64,000 bases of DNA from Methylocystis sp. Lineage in GTDB: Bacteria > Pseudomonadota > Alphaproteobacteria > Rhizobiales > Beijerinckiaceae. Positions 1 to 7,431 of this stretch are shown piece by piece. Under the pieces are notes generated by a model. It had not been told where the DNA came from. It did no database searches and saw nothing but the letters and a program-made list of their open reading frames with translations. The first letter of the stretch is position 1, and each line of letters begins with the position of its first letter. The DNA lies in assembly GCA_022843405.1 (NCBI GenBank), contig JALHNQ010000015.1, positions 1 through 64,000 on the forward strand, read 5' to 3'. The translations under genes and the position numbers were made by a program.

Positions 1-102
1 ACCGTCGACGCCCTCTGGGACAGGATCGGCGCCTTGCTGCTGGAGTTCTCGCCAACCGAATGCGCAAACTTCTTCGCCGCCGCTGGATACGAACCGATTT
101 AA
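1..102 (+). CDS. IS630-family transposase, C-terminal end only (cut by window edge)
   Basis: The frame is open from base 1 and ends at TAA 100-102, giving 33 residues. The tail reads DALWDRIGALLLEF, then SPTECANFFAAAGYEP. This spacing of a helix, then SP-x-EC-x-N-aromatic-F, then an AGY-E end is what I recognise from the C-terminus of IS630/Tc1-type DDE transposases. The catalytic part lies outside the window, so it is not possible to say whether the copy is intact. No terminal inverted repeat is obvious just downstream. It sits directly before a gene with an unclear start, so insertion may have altered that gene's 5' end. Confidence 0.6.
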   Translation, partial: TVDALWDRIGALLLEFSPTECANFFAAAGYEPI

Positions 103-129
103 GACGAATCCGCTCTAGCATTTATCATT

Positions 130-816
130 TGGATATGGCGGTATTCTGAGGCTCCGCTCGCCAGGCGATTTGAAGTCCTGTTCTTTTTCAGCTTGTTCGT
201 CGGTTCGGTAGCGGCATCGACCCGACTCTTCAGTCCATCGCAATTCCCATGGCGTTTTCTAGCAAAACCGCCTGTGGAGGCCGTGCAATCGGATCAACGC
301 GGATTTTCCTCGGAACTCGCTGTCGCCCCGAATAACTCTGGGCCGTCGCTTTCGGAACTCGCGCTGACTTATTCGCCGCCTGAGGCCGGCATTGTTGACA
401 ATCGATTTGCATCCAACGGCCTGTCTGGATTGGATCGATGGACGGCTGTCTATGATATCTCTGCGCATATGGTTTATCTACCAAATGGCGCGGCATTAGA
501 GGCGCACTCGGGCCGAGGCGCCAATTTGGATGACCCGCGTAACGTCCATAAACGCATGGAGGGCGCGACTCCGCCGCACGTATATGAGCTTGCCGTGAGG
601 GAGAAGCCGTTTCACGGCGTTCGTGCATTGCGTCTGAAGCCAATCGGGGGCAATGGCTATATCTATGGACGAACAGGTCTCCTCGCGCACACGTATATGC
701 TTGGGCCGAAGGGCGATTCCAATGGTTGCGTCGTGTTTAAGCGCTACGACGCATTTTTGCAGGCGTTTGAAAGTGGTGAAGTGAAACGTTTGGTGGTCAT
801 GGCGCATATAGATTGA
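130..816 (+). CDS. DUF2778/Tlde1-type L,D-transpeptidase-like protein
   Basis: The C-terminal 130 residues match the Tlde1 (DUF2778) pattern. There is an AHMVYLPNG strand, an HSGRG motif and, near the end, AHTYMLGPKGDSNGCVVF, with a probable catalytic His and Cys 13 residues apart. The family has an L,D-transpeptidase-like fold and cuts or exchanges peptidoglycan tetrapeptides; some members are type VI secretion effectors, others house-keeping. Start choice: the frame has no ATG. TTG at 193 begins inside a hydrophobic stretch (VLFFFSLFVGSVAAS), whereas TTG at 130 keeps the whole stretch behind an RR pair as a signal anchor. Neither has a clear ribosome-binding site. Truncation by the neighbouring transposase insertion is possible. 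No T6SS or immunity gene is adjacent, so an effector role is not supported. Confidence 0.7.
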   Translation, partial: WIWRYSEAPLARRFEVLFFFSLFVGSVAASTRLFSPSQFPWRFLAKPPVEAVQSDQRGFSSELAVAPNNSGPSLSELALTYSPPEAGIVDNRFASNGLSGLDRWTAVYDISAHMVYLPNGAALEAHSGRGANLDDPRNVHKRMEGATPPHVYELAVREKPFHGVRALRLKPIGGNGYIYGRTGLLAHTYMLGPKGDSNGCVVFKRYDAFLQAFESGEVKRLVVMAHID

Positions 817-1043
817 AGGTTGCGCATGCAGGCATTCAAACAGACTTTCGAATACTGCGACAATTGATCTGAATGTCTGCCTTGACCAGGTAACGGAAAG
901 CTGCGCGACGAAAGTGCTTGAACCTGGAAATCTTCTGCAGCCTCCGTCCCACTCTCGATCAGAGCGCGACACTGCGCTACTTTCAAATCCGCCGGACCAG
1001 AATAGCGGTCAGGTCTGGGAAGGACGGCGGCATTGGCGTAATA

Positions 1044-2249
1044 ATGACGACAAGCAGGCGATCATTTCTGCGGGGCGCTGGCGTCTCCGCGCTCTCTTTG
1101 CCGGCCGCGCGCCGCGCTTTGTCGGCGGAAATCGCGCAGCTGGGCTTCGCCAATGGCGAGAGGACTCTCGTGCGCTATCCAGGGAAGCGCGCGCTATTTG
1201 AGCAGACCGTCAGGCCTCCCCAGCTCGAAACCCCCTTTTCGGTCTTCAACGAAGGCGTGTTGACTCCGAACGACGCGTTTTTCGTTCGATATCACTTGGC
1301 GAACATTCCGCTCGCCATCGACCCAGAAGCTTTTCACCTCGAACTGCGGGGCCATGTCGAGACGTCGCTCTCGTTCTCGCTTGCAGAGCTGAAGCGCAAC
1401 TTCGAGCCGATGGAGATCGTCGCCGTCAACCAATGTTCGGGCAATAGCCGCGGCTTCGTCCAGCCGCGCGTCGGCGGCGGACAATTTGGCCATGGCGCGA
1501 TGGGCAACGCCCGATGGCGGGGCGTCGCGCTCAAAACGCTCCTGGAAAAGGCCAGGCCGAAGCCTGGCGCCCGGTCGGTGGCGTTTAACGGACTAGACGG
1601 TCCGGTCGCGCCGGAAACCCCGGACTTCCTCAAGTCGCTGGACGTCGCGCACGCGGGCGATGGCGAAGTGATGGTTGCATACGGCATGAATGGCGAAGAT
1701 CTTCCATGGCTGAATGGCTTTCCGCTGCGGCTCGTGGTTCCCGGCTGCTATGGAACCTATTGGGTGAAGCATCTCAACGAGATCGAAGTGCTCGACAAGG
1801 ATTTTGACGGCTTCTGGATGTCGAGCGCGTATCGCATCCCGGATAATGACTGCGCCTGCGTGACGCCCGGAGCGCCGAAAGGCGCGACGCGGCCGATCAA
1901 GCGGCTCAATGTGCGCAGCTTCATTACGAGTCCGGCCGAAAACGCGAAAATCGCGGCCCATGTCGCCTTCGAGGTCAAGGGAATCGCTTTCGACGGCGGT
2001 CATGGCGTTGAGGCCGTTCTTCTCTCCGCCGATGATGGCGCGAGCTGGATCGCGACTCGGCTCGGCGAAGACCTGGGTCGATATTCCTTTCGAGAATGGC
2101 GGAGCGAACTGTCCCTAAGACCCGGCGTGCACAATTTGAAATGCCGCGCCGTCAATCGCGTCGGCCAGTCGCAGCCCTTGGCGCCCTTATGGAACCACGC
2201 CGGCTATATGCGCAACGTTGTTGAGACGGTTCAGATTGAGGCAGTGTAG
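1044..2249 (+). CDS. sorA: sulfite dehydrogenase, molybdopterin catalytic subunit (SorA-like)
   Basis: Oxidises sulfite to sulfate in the periplasm and passes electrons to the small cytochrome encoded next door. The ATG at 1044 begins a 401-residue protein with a twin-arginine signal (SRRSFLRG, residues 4-11), as expected for a folded Mo-cofactor enzyme exported by Tat. The cofactor-binding domain contains VNQCSGNSRG with the Mo-ligand cysteine near residue 131 and the conserved NGFPLRLVVPGCYG segment. The last ~100 residues form the Mo-co oxidoreductase dimerisation domain (ADDGASW). A longer frame exists upstream, but it would bury the Tat signal. sorB follows four bases after the stop, so the two are surely cotranscribed. 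A sulfite-oxidase-like enzyme of other specificity is the alternative. Confidence 0.86.
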   Translation: MTTSRRSFLRGAGVSALSLPAARRALSAEIAQLGFANGERTLVRYPGKRALFEQTVRPPQLETPFSVFNEGVLTPNDAFFVRYHLANIPLAIDPEAFHLELRGHVETSLSFSLAELKRNFEPMEIVAVNQCSGNSRGFVQPRVGGGQFGHGAMGNARWRGVALKTLLEKARPKPGARSVAFNGLDGPVAPETPDFLKSLDVAHAGDGEVMVAYGMNGEDLPWLNGFPLRLVVPGCYGTYWVKHLNEIEVLDKDFDGFWMSSAYRIPDNDCACVTPGAPKGATRPIKRLNVRSFITSPAENAKIAAHVAFEVKGIAFDGGHGVEAVLLSADDGASWIATRLGEDLGRYSFREWRSELSLRPGVHNLKCRAVNRVGQSQPLAPLWNHAGYMRNVVETVQIEAV

Positions 2250-2253
2250 CAAC

Positions 2254-2565
2254 ATGAAGCGCCTCCATACAGGATTGATGCTGATCGCGATGACGGCGTT
2301 TCTCGCGCCTACGCTCTGCGCCGCCGAGACGCTCACCTATTCCCTGCCGGAAGAAACCGCGAGGCTAGGCGCCGAATTAGGCCAGGAAACCGTGCAGAAG
2401 AATTGCGTCGCCTGCCATTCCGTCGACTACATCGAGCGCCAGCCGGCCAGGATGGGAAGGGCGTTCTGGGATGGCGTCGTGAAAAAAATGATCGAGTCCT
2501 ATCGCGCCCAGATCGACGAGGCCGACGCTGCCGCGATCGTCGATTATCTCGCTGCGACGTATTGA
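2254..2565 (+). CDS. sorB: sulfite dehydrogenase cytochrome c subunit (SorB-like)
   Basis: A 103-residue exported monohaem cytochrome c. The N-terminus is a signal peptide (MKRLHTGLMLIAMTAF, cut near LCAA). The haem site CVACH is at residues 51-55. The second half has the short W-x-x-V-x-KM pattern with Met79 as likely axial ligand, and ends in AAAIVDYLAATY as in small class I cytochromes. The position right behind the SorA gene and the size identify it as the electron acceptor of sulfite dehydrogenase. The start at ATG 2254 puts the signal peptide at the N-terminus; the frame extends a little upstream without a better start. Confidence 0.8.
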   Translation: MKRLHTGLMLIAMTAFLAPTLCAAETLTYSLPEETARLGAELGQETVQKNCVACHSVDYIERQPARMGRAFWDGVVKKMIESYRAQIDEADAAAIVDYLAATY

Positions 2566-2579
2566 AGCTTAACGTGGTT

Positions 2580-2629
<50 letters not shown>

Positions 2630-2713
2630 TCAGCCGTTATCGATCAAGTCTCAAGTGCCTTAAAGAAAACAACAGTTTAGCTAGATAGCCGGTCCTTCAG
2701 AAGGTGCTCTTGG

Positions 2714-2728
2714 AGCAAATCTGGAGCA
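2714..2728 (+). repeat. 15-bp direct repeat, left copy (possible integrase arm site)
   Basis: AGCAAATCTGGAGCA occurs here and again at 8146-8160, near opposite ends of the element and in the same orientation. Tyrosine integrases bind short arm-type repeats near both ends of their element, so this is a candidate. This copy overlaps the GGAG that serves as ribosome-binding site of the integrase, which would allow autoregulation. Confidence 0.5.
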
Positions 2729-2735
2729 ATTGACC

Positions 2736-3755
2736 GTGGCGACCTTCCTCAAACGCAACAATCGCTGGCGTGTGCAAATCAGACGCACCGGCTACCCGTC
2801 AATCACCAAGACATTCGCAGCCAAAGCGGACGCCCAAGCATGGGCACGAGACAAAGAAAGACAAATCGACCGAGGCGAATTGCCAACCAATCACCACGAA
2901 CTGAAGGCAATCACTGTTGGCGATCTACTCCAGCGTTATCGGGACACCATCACGCCGAAGAAGCGAGGGCAACAATCTGAACGCTACATGCTCGGCACCA
3001 TTGCCAGTCACCCGCTATCGCAAGTGCATCTGTCTCGGTTGAAACCAGCGGACATCGCTCAATATCGAGACGAACGAGCACGGAGCGTAACGCCGTCGTC
3101 TGTGCTGCGTGAACTGGCGATCCTGTCGCATATGTTTACTCTGGCGATGAAAGATTGGGGCATACCCCTCGCTTCGAACCCCGTCACCTTGATTTCCAAA
3201 CCAGCTCCGAACAAGGCCCGAGATCGCAGGCTGGAGGAAGGTGAACTGGAGCGGCTGGAGGCCGCCTTAAGCAAGGTCAGGAACCCTTACATCAAACCGG
3301 CTTTCTTTTTCGCCATACACACAGGCATGAGACGCGGGGAGTTGCTCTCGTTAACATGGGCGAACGTAGACCTCACCAATCGAACCGCCTATCTCCCGTT
3401 GACCAAGAACGGTCACAGCCGCACAGTTCCGTTAAGCGGCAATGCTATCGACGTTCTGAAGGAATTATCCTCGCGCTCGGACACCAGAGTGTTTCCTATC
3501 ACTGCAAACGCTCTGAGACTGGCGTGGGAGCGAGTCAGGGAGAGAGCCGACATCGATGATTTACATTGGCACGATCTTCGACACGAGGCAGTCTCGCGTT
3601 TCTTTGAGCTTGGACTGTCCGTCCCTGAAGTCAGCCTGATTAGCGGTCACAAAGACGCCCGGATGCTAGCCCGTTACACTCACCTAAAGGCTGAGGACGT
3701 AGCCAAGAAATTAAACTTACAGCAATATAGCTTGTATAGCGACATTATTACTTGA
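2736..3755 (+). CDS. phage-type tyrosine recombinase (integrase)
   Basis: Site-specific recombinase that integrates and excises the element at the tRNA-Ala site. The N-terminal ~50 residues look like an AP2-like arm-binding domain (NNRWRVQIRR, then TFAAKADAQAWA). A SAM-like core-binding domain follows, then the catalytic domain. Catalytic residues visible are Arg in HTGMRRGELLSLTW, Lys in PLTKNGHSRTVPL, the HDLRH box, His in ISGHKDARML and the nucleophile Tyr in ARYTHL. GTG 2736 is preferred over TTG 2730 because GGAG at 2723-2726 is nine bases ahead of it. All catalytic positions are present, so the enzyme is probably active. It reads away from the left attachment site towards the cargo. Confidence 0.92.
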   Translation: MATFLKRNNRWRVQIRRTGYPSITKTFAAKADAQAWARDKERQIDRGELPTNHHELKAITVGDLLQRYRDTITPKKRGQQSERYMLGTIASHPLSQVHLSRLKPADIAQYRDERARSVTPSSVLRELAILSHMFTLAMKDWGIPLASNPVTLISKPAPNKARDRRLEEGELERLEAALSKVRNPYIKPAFFFAIHTGMRRGELLSLTWANVDLTNRTAYLPLTKNGHSRTVPLSGNAIDVLKELSSRSDTRVFPITANALRLAWERVRERADIDDLHWHDLRHEAVSRFFELGLSVPEVSLISGHKDARMLARYTHLKAEDVAKKLNLQQYSLYSDIIT

Positions 3756-3781
3756 CAGATAGCAATAAAAGAGCGTATACT
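3752..3781 (+). promoter_or_regulatory. strong sigma70-type promoter of the element's main operon
   Basis: TTGACA at 3752-3757 and TATACT at 3776-3781, separated by 18 bp. The -35 box overlaps the integrase stop codon. It is near-consensus, which is unusual for this GC-rich host, and points into the genes starting at 3965. Confidence 0.75.
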
Positions 3782-3828
3782 AGAGGTATAGGGTAGAGGA
3801 TATTTCAATTCTCTTCCCCTATATCCCT
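3782..3828. promoter_or_regulatory. imperfect inverted repeat at the operon start (possible operator)
   Basis: The left arm AGAGGTATAGGGTAGAG (3782-3798) faces a right arm at 3811-3828 whose reverse complement is AGGGATATAGGGGAAGAG. The pair begins right after the -10 box, where a repressor would block transcription or the leader RNA could fold. Both arms carry the TATAGG core that recurs six times at 6871-7096, suggesting one binding protein for both regions. Function is inferred. Confidence 0.4.
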
Positions 3829-3964
3829 AAATAGCAACGCCTCTAGGAAGGCTCAGGATAAGCGATTTCATTTTAGGTAGGTTGGGTATCATCTAATTTC
3901 TTTTCGCTTACGTAGACCCCCTTAGAAGCCAATTAAGCACCTATCTATTAAAGGAGTTTCTATA

Positions 3965-4237
3965 TTGTCTAATTACAACAAATTCAGTGACAAGAGCATC
4001 AGGTCCAAGAAGCTGGGGGAGATGAATTCAGCCGAGCAAGCCCTTTTGGAAATGGAGATTCAGAAGGCCGTCGAATCTATCAAGAGCCGATACAAGGGCG
4101 AGGCTAATACGCTCATCGGGATAGCAGCAGCCCTTCGAGATGAAGGAGGCCGTATCCTGTACGGCGATAAGCCCAAGGAACAGCAGCCAAAGCCGAAGGA
4201 CGACACCCTCAACTTGTTCGACGGAGGCGATCGCTAA
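3965..4237 (+). CDS. hypothetical 90-residue protein of the element
   Basis: First gene of the element's operon. It starts with TTG at 3965, supported by AAGGAG at 3951-3956 eight bases upstream. The product is charged and mostly helical: SEQ-like helices at residues 20-60 (SAEQALLEMEIQKAVESIKS), then EGGRILYGDKPKEQQPKPKD and an acidic-hydrophobic tail, TLNLFDGG. No signal peptide, membrane segment or motif of a known family is visible. The stop TAA shares a base with the ATG of the next gene, so the two are translationally coupled. Function unknown; a small DNA-binding or accessory replication protein would fit the context but is a guess. Confidence 0.65.
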   Translation: MSNYNKFSDKSIRSKKLGEMNSAEQALLEMEIQKAVESIKSRYKGEANTLIGIAAALRDEGGRILYGDKPKEQQPKPKDDTLNLFDGGDR

Positions 4238-4473
4238 TGGCGTACGGGAGTGGAGCCGAATACGGGCACGCCTTGGCTCAGATGCGAGAAGACATCAAAG
4301 GCGAATGGCATTTCGAAGGATACGTCATTCGCAAATCGAAGCCGTATAACCTCCTTCAGATTGAGCGAGAGGACGGAACGCCAGTTCCGAAAAATCTCCG
4401 AGGGCAGTGGACCGAGATCGAGTTGGCAAAGAAAGCTATTCGATCGGTAAGCGGAACCACCGACGTTGAGTAA
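4237..4473 (+). CDS. hypothetical 78-residue protein of the element
   Basis: Second gene of the operon, overlapping the first by one base (TAATG). The product is soluble and basic, with a predicted beta-rich middle (WHFEGYVIRKSKPYNLLQIE, then a turn DGTPVPKNLRGQW) and a C-terminal helix (IELAKKAIRS). It overlaps the next gene by eight bases. No family is recognised. Tight coupling on both sides is the main reason for treating it as a real gene. Confidence 0.6.
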   Translation: MAYGSGAEYGHALAQMREDIKGEWHFEGYVIRKSKPYNLLQIEREDGTPVPKNLRGQWTEIELAKKAIRSVSGTTDVE

Positions 4474-4849
4474 CGGCATAATCCACACACGAGATGAAAA
4501 CGCTAGACCTGTCGTGATTGTTCCACTGCAAGAAGGAGCCAAAGGGGCAGCGATCGTTGATCAGGATGACTTTGAATTTCTATCTTCGATAGGTTGCTCT
4601 ATGGCTTGGAACCGTCTGAGGAACGGTAACATCGTCACTCCTTGCAGCAGGTCAAAGACCAATTGGCTGCTTGTGGCGAGAATCATTACCAATGCGGGTC
4701 CCGGACAGGTGATCGTATTTCGTGATGGTGACAATTCGAACCTGAGAAGATCGAACCTTGTCGTTGTGGCTGGTCGATCTTATCGTCACGATCGGCAAAT
4801 TCTAATAGGCTCTAAGCCAGTTCGGTTTGGAGAGCTGGTTGATGCTTAG
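4466..4849 (+). CDS. HNH-fold-like small protein, catalytic residues apparently lost
   Basis: Starts at TTG 4466 inside the end of the preceding gene; 127 residues. The segment VIVFRDGDNSNLRRSNLVVV near residues 85-104 resembles the core of phage HNH_3 endonucleases (usually H-x-DG-x-x-x-N-x-x-x-NL), with the DG, the N and the NL kept. The leading catalytic histidine is replaced by F or R, so nuclease activity is doubtful; a DNA-binding remnant or repurposed HNH fold is more likely. It ends eight bases inside the helicase-like gene, consistent with translational coupling. Confidence 0.55.
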   Translation: MSNGIIHTRDENARPVVIVPLQEGAKGAAIVDQDDFEFLSSIGCSMAWNRLRNGNIVTPCSRSKTNWLLVARIITNAGPGQVIVFRDGDNSNLRRSNLVVVAGRSYRHDRQILIGSKPVRFGELVDA

Positions 4850-6704
4850 CGATGATAACAACAAGGGAGGGGAGGGGGCGAAAGCCCCTTTCCTTCCCGC
4901 TTCTCCCACTGTCGACGCATCGGAGCGAGCAACAACCAAAGTTGAGATACCCCGGCAAGCTGACGATCTAACTGAGCGGACGATGGTCAGCCTACGGCGC
5001 AAGTTTAGGACCTATAATCACAGCCCTTCTGATGACCAGATGGAGGGACTGGAGCAAGTCGCTTCCGTCATACAGGGGATGGCAGATGGAACGCTAAAGG
5101 ACAAAAATTTCTACGTCTCTTTTCTCTCCCCAGGGATCGGTAAGACATCGACCGTTATCGAAGCAGTTCGCCATCTAACTGAGATGGAGTGCTACGAAGA
5201 GACTGGAGTCATCATTTTCCTCTTTCGAGTTGAGGAGATAGCGAAGCTTGTTGAAGCCATGGACTTGAAGAACGATGAGTTTTCAGTTCTTGTCTCAGAC
5301 GGTTACGAAGAAAACCTACTTGGCAATCAGAACAAGATAGCTGCTAGGGTCCTTTTCACCACTCAGCAGCAGCTAGAGGCTCGTTGCAGAGGAACTCATA
5401 ACTTCGAGGAAATCGGAGTTTTTCACTTCAGAGGTCAGCCGAGGCAGGTGAGGATTTGGGATGAAGCCATTCTTCCTTCAAGGCATCTGACCGCAGATGA
5501 GTGGAACATCCAAGGTTTACTCGCCACTCTTAGGAGTGCTGGAGAGATGGCCTTGGCTGGAACCCTCGCCGAGTTTGCTTCCGAACTTGGTGGAGCGGAA
5601 GACAGAGAACCTATCCTAGTCCCCGAGATCGATGCTTCTTTCGATGCTATTCGTTCATTGCTTGAGACCGATAGCCAAAGAGACGCTTGGGAAGCCATTT
5701 GGAAGCTATCTGGCAGACAATGCCGGGTACGAAGGGACCATAAATATAATGCGATCTTAACCTACGAGGATTTCCTTCCGAAGGATATTGGCCCAATGCT
5801 CATTCTTGATGCGAGTGGTGAGCAGAGGGACACCTATCGTTTATGGTTTGAACATCGAAAAGGACTCAGCTTCCTGCCCTCACCCAAGAAGCTCTACAAC
5901 GGTCTAACAGTCCACCATTGGGATAAGGGCAGCGGCAGAGAAGCCAAAAAGAAGGGTGGAGAGAAGCTTGTCGAAGGAGTGGTGAAAGCCATTGAGGAAA
6001 TCCCTCAGGGAAAATCCATTCTCATCGTTCATAAGAAACCAAGAACGAAAGACTTTGATTGGAAGAAAGAGATAGAGGGGAAGATCGAAGGACGAGACAA
6101 CGTCCATTTCCTGACGTGGGGTCAGCACACAGCTACCAATGAGTTTTGTGACTGTGAGTATGTGATCCTTGCGGATGTCTACTACTATCCTACGAGCCAA
6201 TATGAAGCCATTGGACGAGGAGCTAAGAACGCCACGGTCTACGAGGAATTCTCAGATGAGGATTTTGAAGGGACAAGGCGTGGAGAGATAGCTCACAACA
6301 CCTTTCAGGCAGCTTGCAGAGGAGCCGTGAGAAAGAGCGTTGGTCTGCAATGCCCCGAGGGAGTGCACCTTTACATGATCTTCTCTACCCGGAAAGGAAC
6401 TGGGTTCCCTCAAGCCCTACTGACAAGGATATTCCCTGAGTGCTCTATCGTGGATTGGGAGCCAGTGGCGAAGGGATTGACCGATCTGGAGAAAAGATAC
6501 CTTACCCTCAGTAAGACCCCTGAGTTTGAGAAAATGAAAAGGAAGGAAATAGCAGCAGCCCTTGAGATCAAGCCTCAGAACCTCAGCAGGCTAGAAGACC
6601 GTCTAGGCGTATCCCGACTAAAGAGCCCGGAAGAAAGGCCCGTCTTAGTTAAACTCTCTCCGCAGGTTGCGAATAGGTTCAAAAGTAATCAAACTACCAT
6701 ATAG
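4842..6704 (+). CDS. SF2 helicase-like ATPase with C-terminal helix-turn-helix
   Basis: Largest gene of the element (620 residues). ATG 4842 is chosen because GGAG at 4829-4832 lies nine bases upstream. Helicase-like motifs in order: P-loop SPGIGKTS (residues 96-103), a motif-Ia-like IIFLFRVEEIAKL, VLFTTQQQL, Walker B WDEA (206-209), an LILDASGE segment near 320-327, a second RecA-like half (SILIVHKKPR), and a motif-VI-like FQAACRGAVRK near 488-498. The last ~60 residues contain KRKEIAAALEIKPQNLSRLE, a probable helix-turn-helix. I do not recognise a named family. The gene sits directly before an iteron-like region, so a replication initiator/helicase role is plausible but inferred. A defence helicase is the alternative. 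Confidence 0.75.
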   Translation: MLSDDNNKGGEGAKAPFLPASPTVDASERATTKVEIPRQADDLTERTMVSLRRKFRTYNHSPSDDQMEGLEQVASVIQGMADGTLKDKNFYVSFLSPGIGKTSTVIEAVRHLTEMECYEETGVIIFLFRVEEIAKLVEAMDLKNDEFSVLVSDGYEENLLGNQNKIAARVLFTTQQQLEARCRGTHNFEEIGVFHFRGQPRQVRIWDEAILPSRHLTADEWNIQGLLATLRSAGEMALAGTLAEFASELGGAEDREPILVPEIDASFDAIRSLLETDSQRDAWEAIWKLSGRQCRVRRDHKYNAILTYEDFLPKDIGPMLILDASGEQRDTYRLWFEHRKGLSFLPSPKKLYNGLTVHHWDKGSGREAKKKGGEKLVEGVVKAIEEIPQGKSILIVHKKPRTKDFDWKKEIEGKIEGRDNVHFLTWGQHTATNEFCDCEYVILADVYYYPTSQYEAIGRGAKNATVYEEFSDEDFEGTRRGEIAHNTFQAACRGAVRKSVGLQCPEGVHLYMIFSTRKGTGFPQALLTRIFPECSIVDWEPVAKGLTDLEKRYLTLSKTPEFEKMKRKEIAAALEIKPQNLSRLEDRLGVSRLKSPEERPVLVKLSPQVANRFKSNQTTI

Positions 6705-7431
6705 ATAGAATGGAAAAATGATTAGTTTTTCCCAAGGGCTCCTATTGAGGTTCCCGTGAAAGGCCGTCTACCCCTAGAGTTCGGAATCTTTCGATAAGGC
6801 ATTCCAACTCACGGGGTTGGCCTATAGTTATGAGAAGAAAAAGAAAAAAATATAGTTATATTGGTATTACCTATAGGCGCTTAGCGCCTTAAGGGGTGCA
6901 CTCCAAGGGGATACCTACATTATCTTATAGTTCTCTTTTTCTATAGCGAGGCTCGATTAGCCGAGCCCTATAGGAGCAGCTATAGGCTCAACTACATGAG
7001 TAGACCCTTATCGCATGAGATTCTCATCTATAGGTATAGACGGAAGTGTAAACGATAGTCTTAAACATGTGGCTACTCCTATAGGTACTCTATAGGTCCT
7101 ATCTTTCTTCCTTTTTCTTTTGATAACAAAGGCTTCTGTCACACCAGCAGCACAATATGATACCATAATATACTGTTTTTATTTGTTTTTATTCTTTTCA
7201 TCTCCTTTTCAGCCAATAGCTGACCTATCCTCTGTTGCTATAAGTATCTGTAATTATTGTTAGATAAATCCGGGGTCTAGTTCACCATACATAGCTCACC
7301 CCTATCCCCCCGGTACCCCTTGCTACCCCAATACACCTTCTTTGACCCCCTCAGCCATTTCTTATTATTGACAGAATCTCGCAGCTTTTGCTACTGTATT
7401 AAAACAACCACCTATTTTGGGGGGCTTCTCA
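6705..7431. other. AT-rich non-coding block with repeats and hairpins
   Basis: About 730 bp with no convincing gene. It holds six exact CTATAGG motifs, two near copies, at least two perfect hairpins (6875-6889 with AGGCGC/GCGCCT arms; 6950-6967 with GGCTCG/CGAGCC arms) and long A/T runs around 6835-6860 and 7100-7240. Such a combination downstream of a helicase gene is what one expects of a replication origin or a control region. Short frames here have no ribosome-binding sites and were not called. Confidence 0.7.
6822..7096 (+). repeat. iterated CTATAGG motifs (iteron-like)
   Basis: Exact CTATAGG starts at 6871, 6968, 6980, 7028, 7079 and 7090; CTATAGT at 6822 and CTATAGC at 6941 are one base off. 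All are in the same orientation within 275 bp. Pairs 6968/6980 and 7079/7090 are spaced 12 and 11 bp, about one helical turn. The TATAGG core also occurs in the inverted repeat at 3782-3828. Confidence 0.7.

Noticed and set aside
130-816. Type VI secretion effector with immunity partner
   Set aside because: Family includes effectors, but no immunity gene, VgrG or PAAR gene is nearby.
6705-7431. CRISPR array in the repeat-rich block
   Set aside because: Repeats are only seven bases with irregular spacing, and there are no cas genes in the window.
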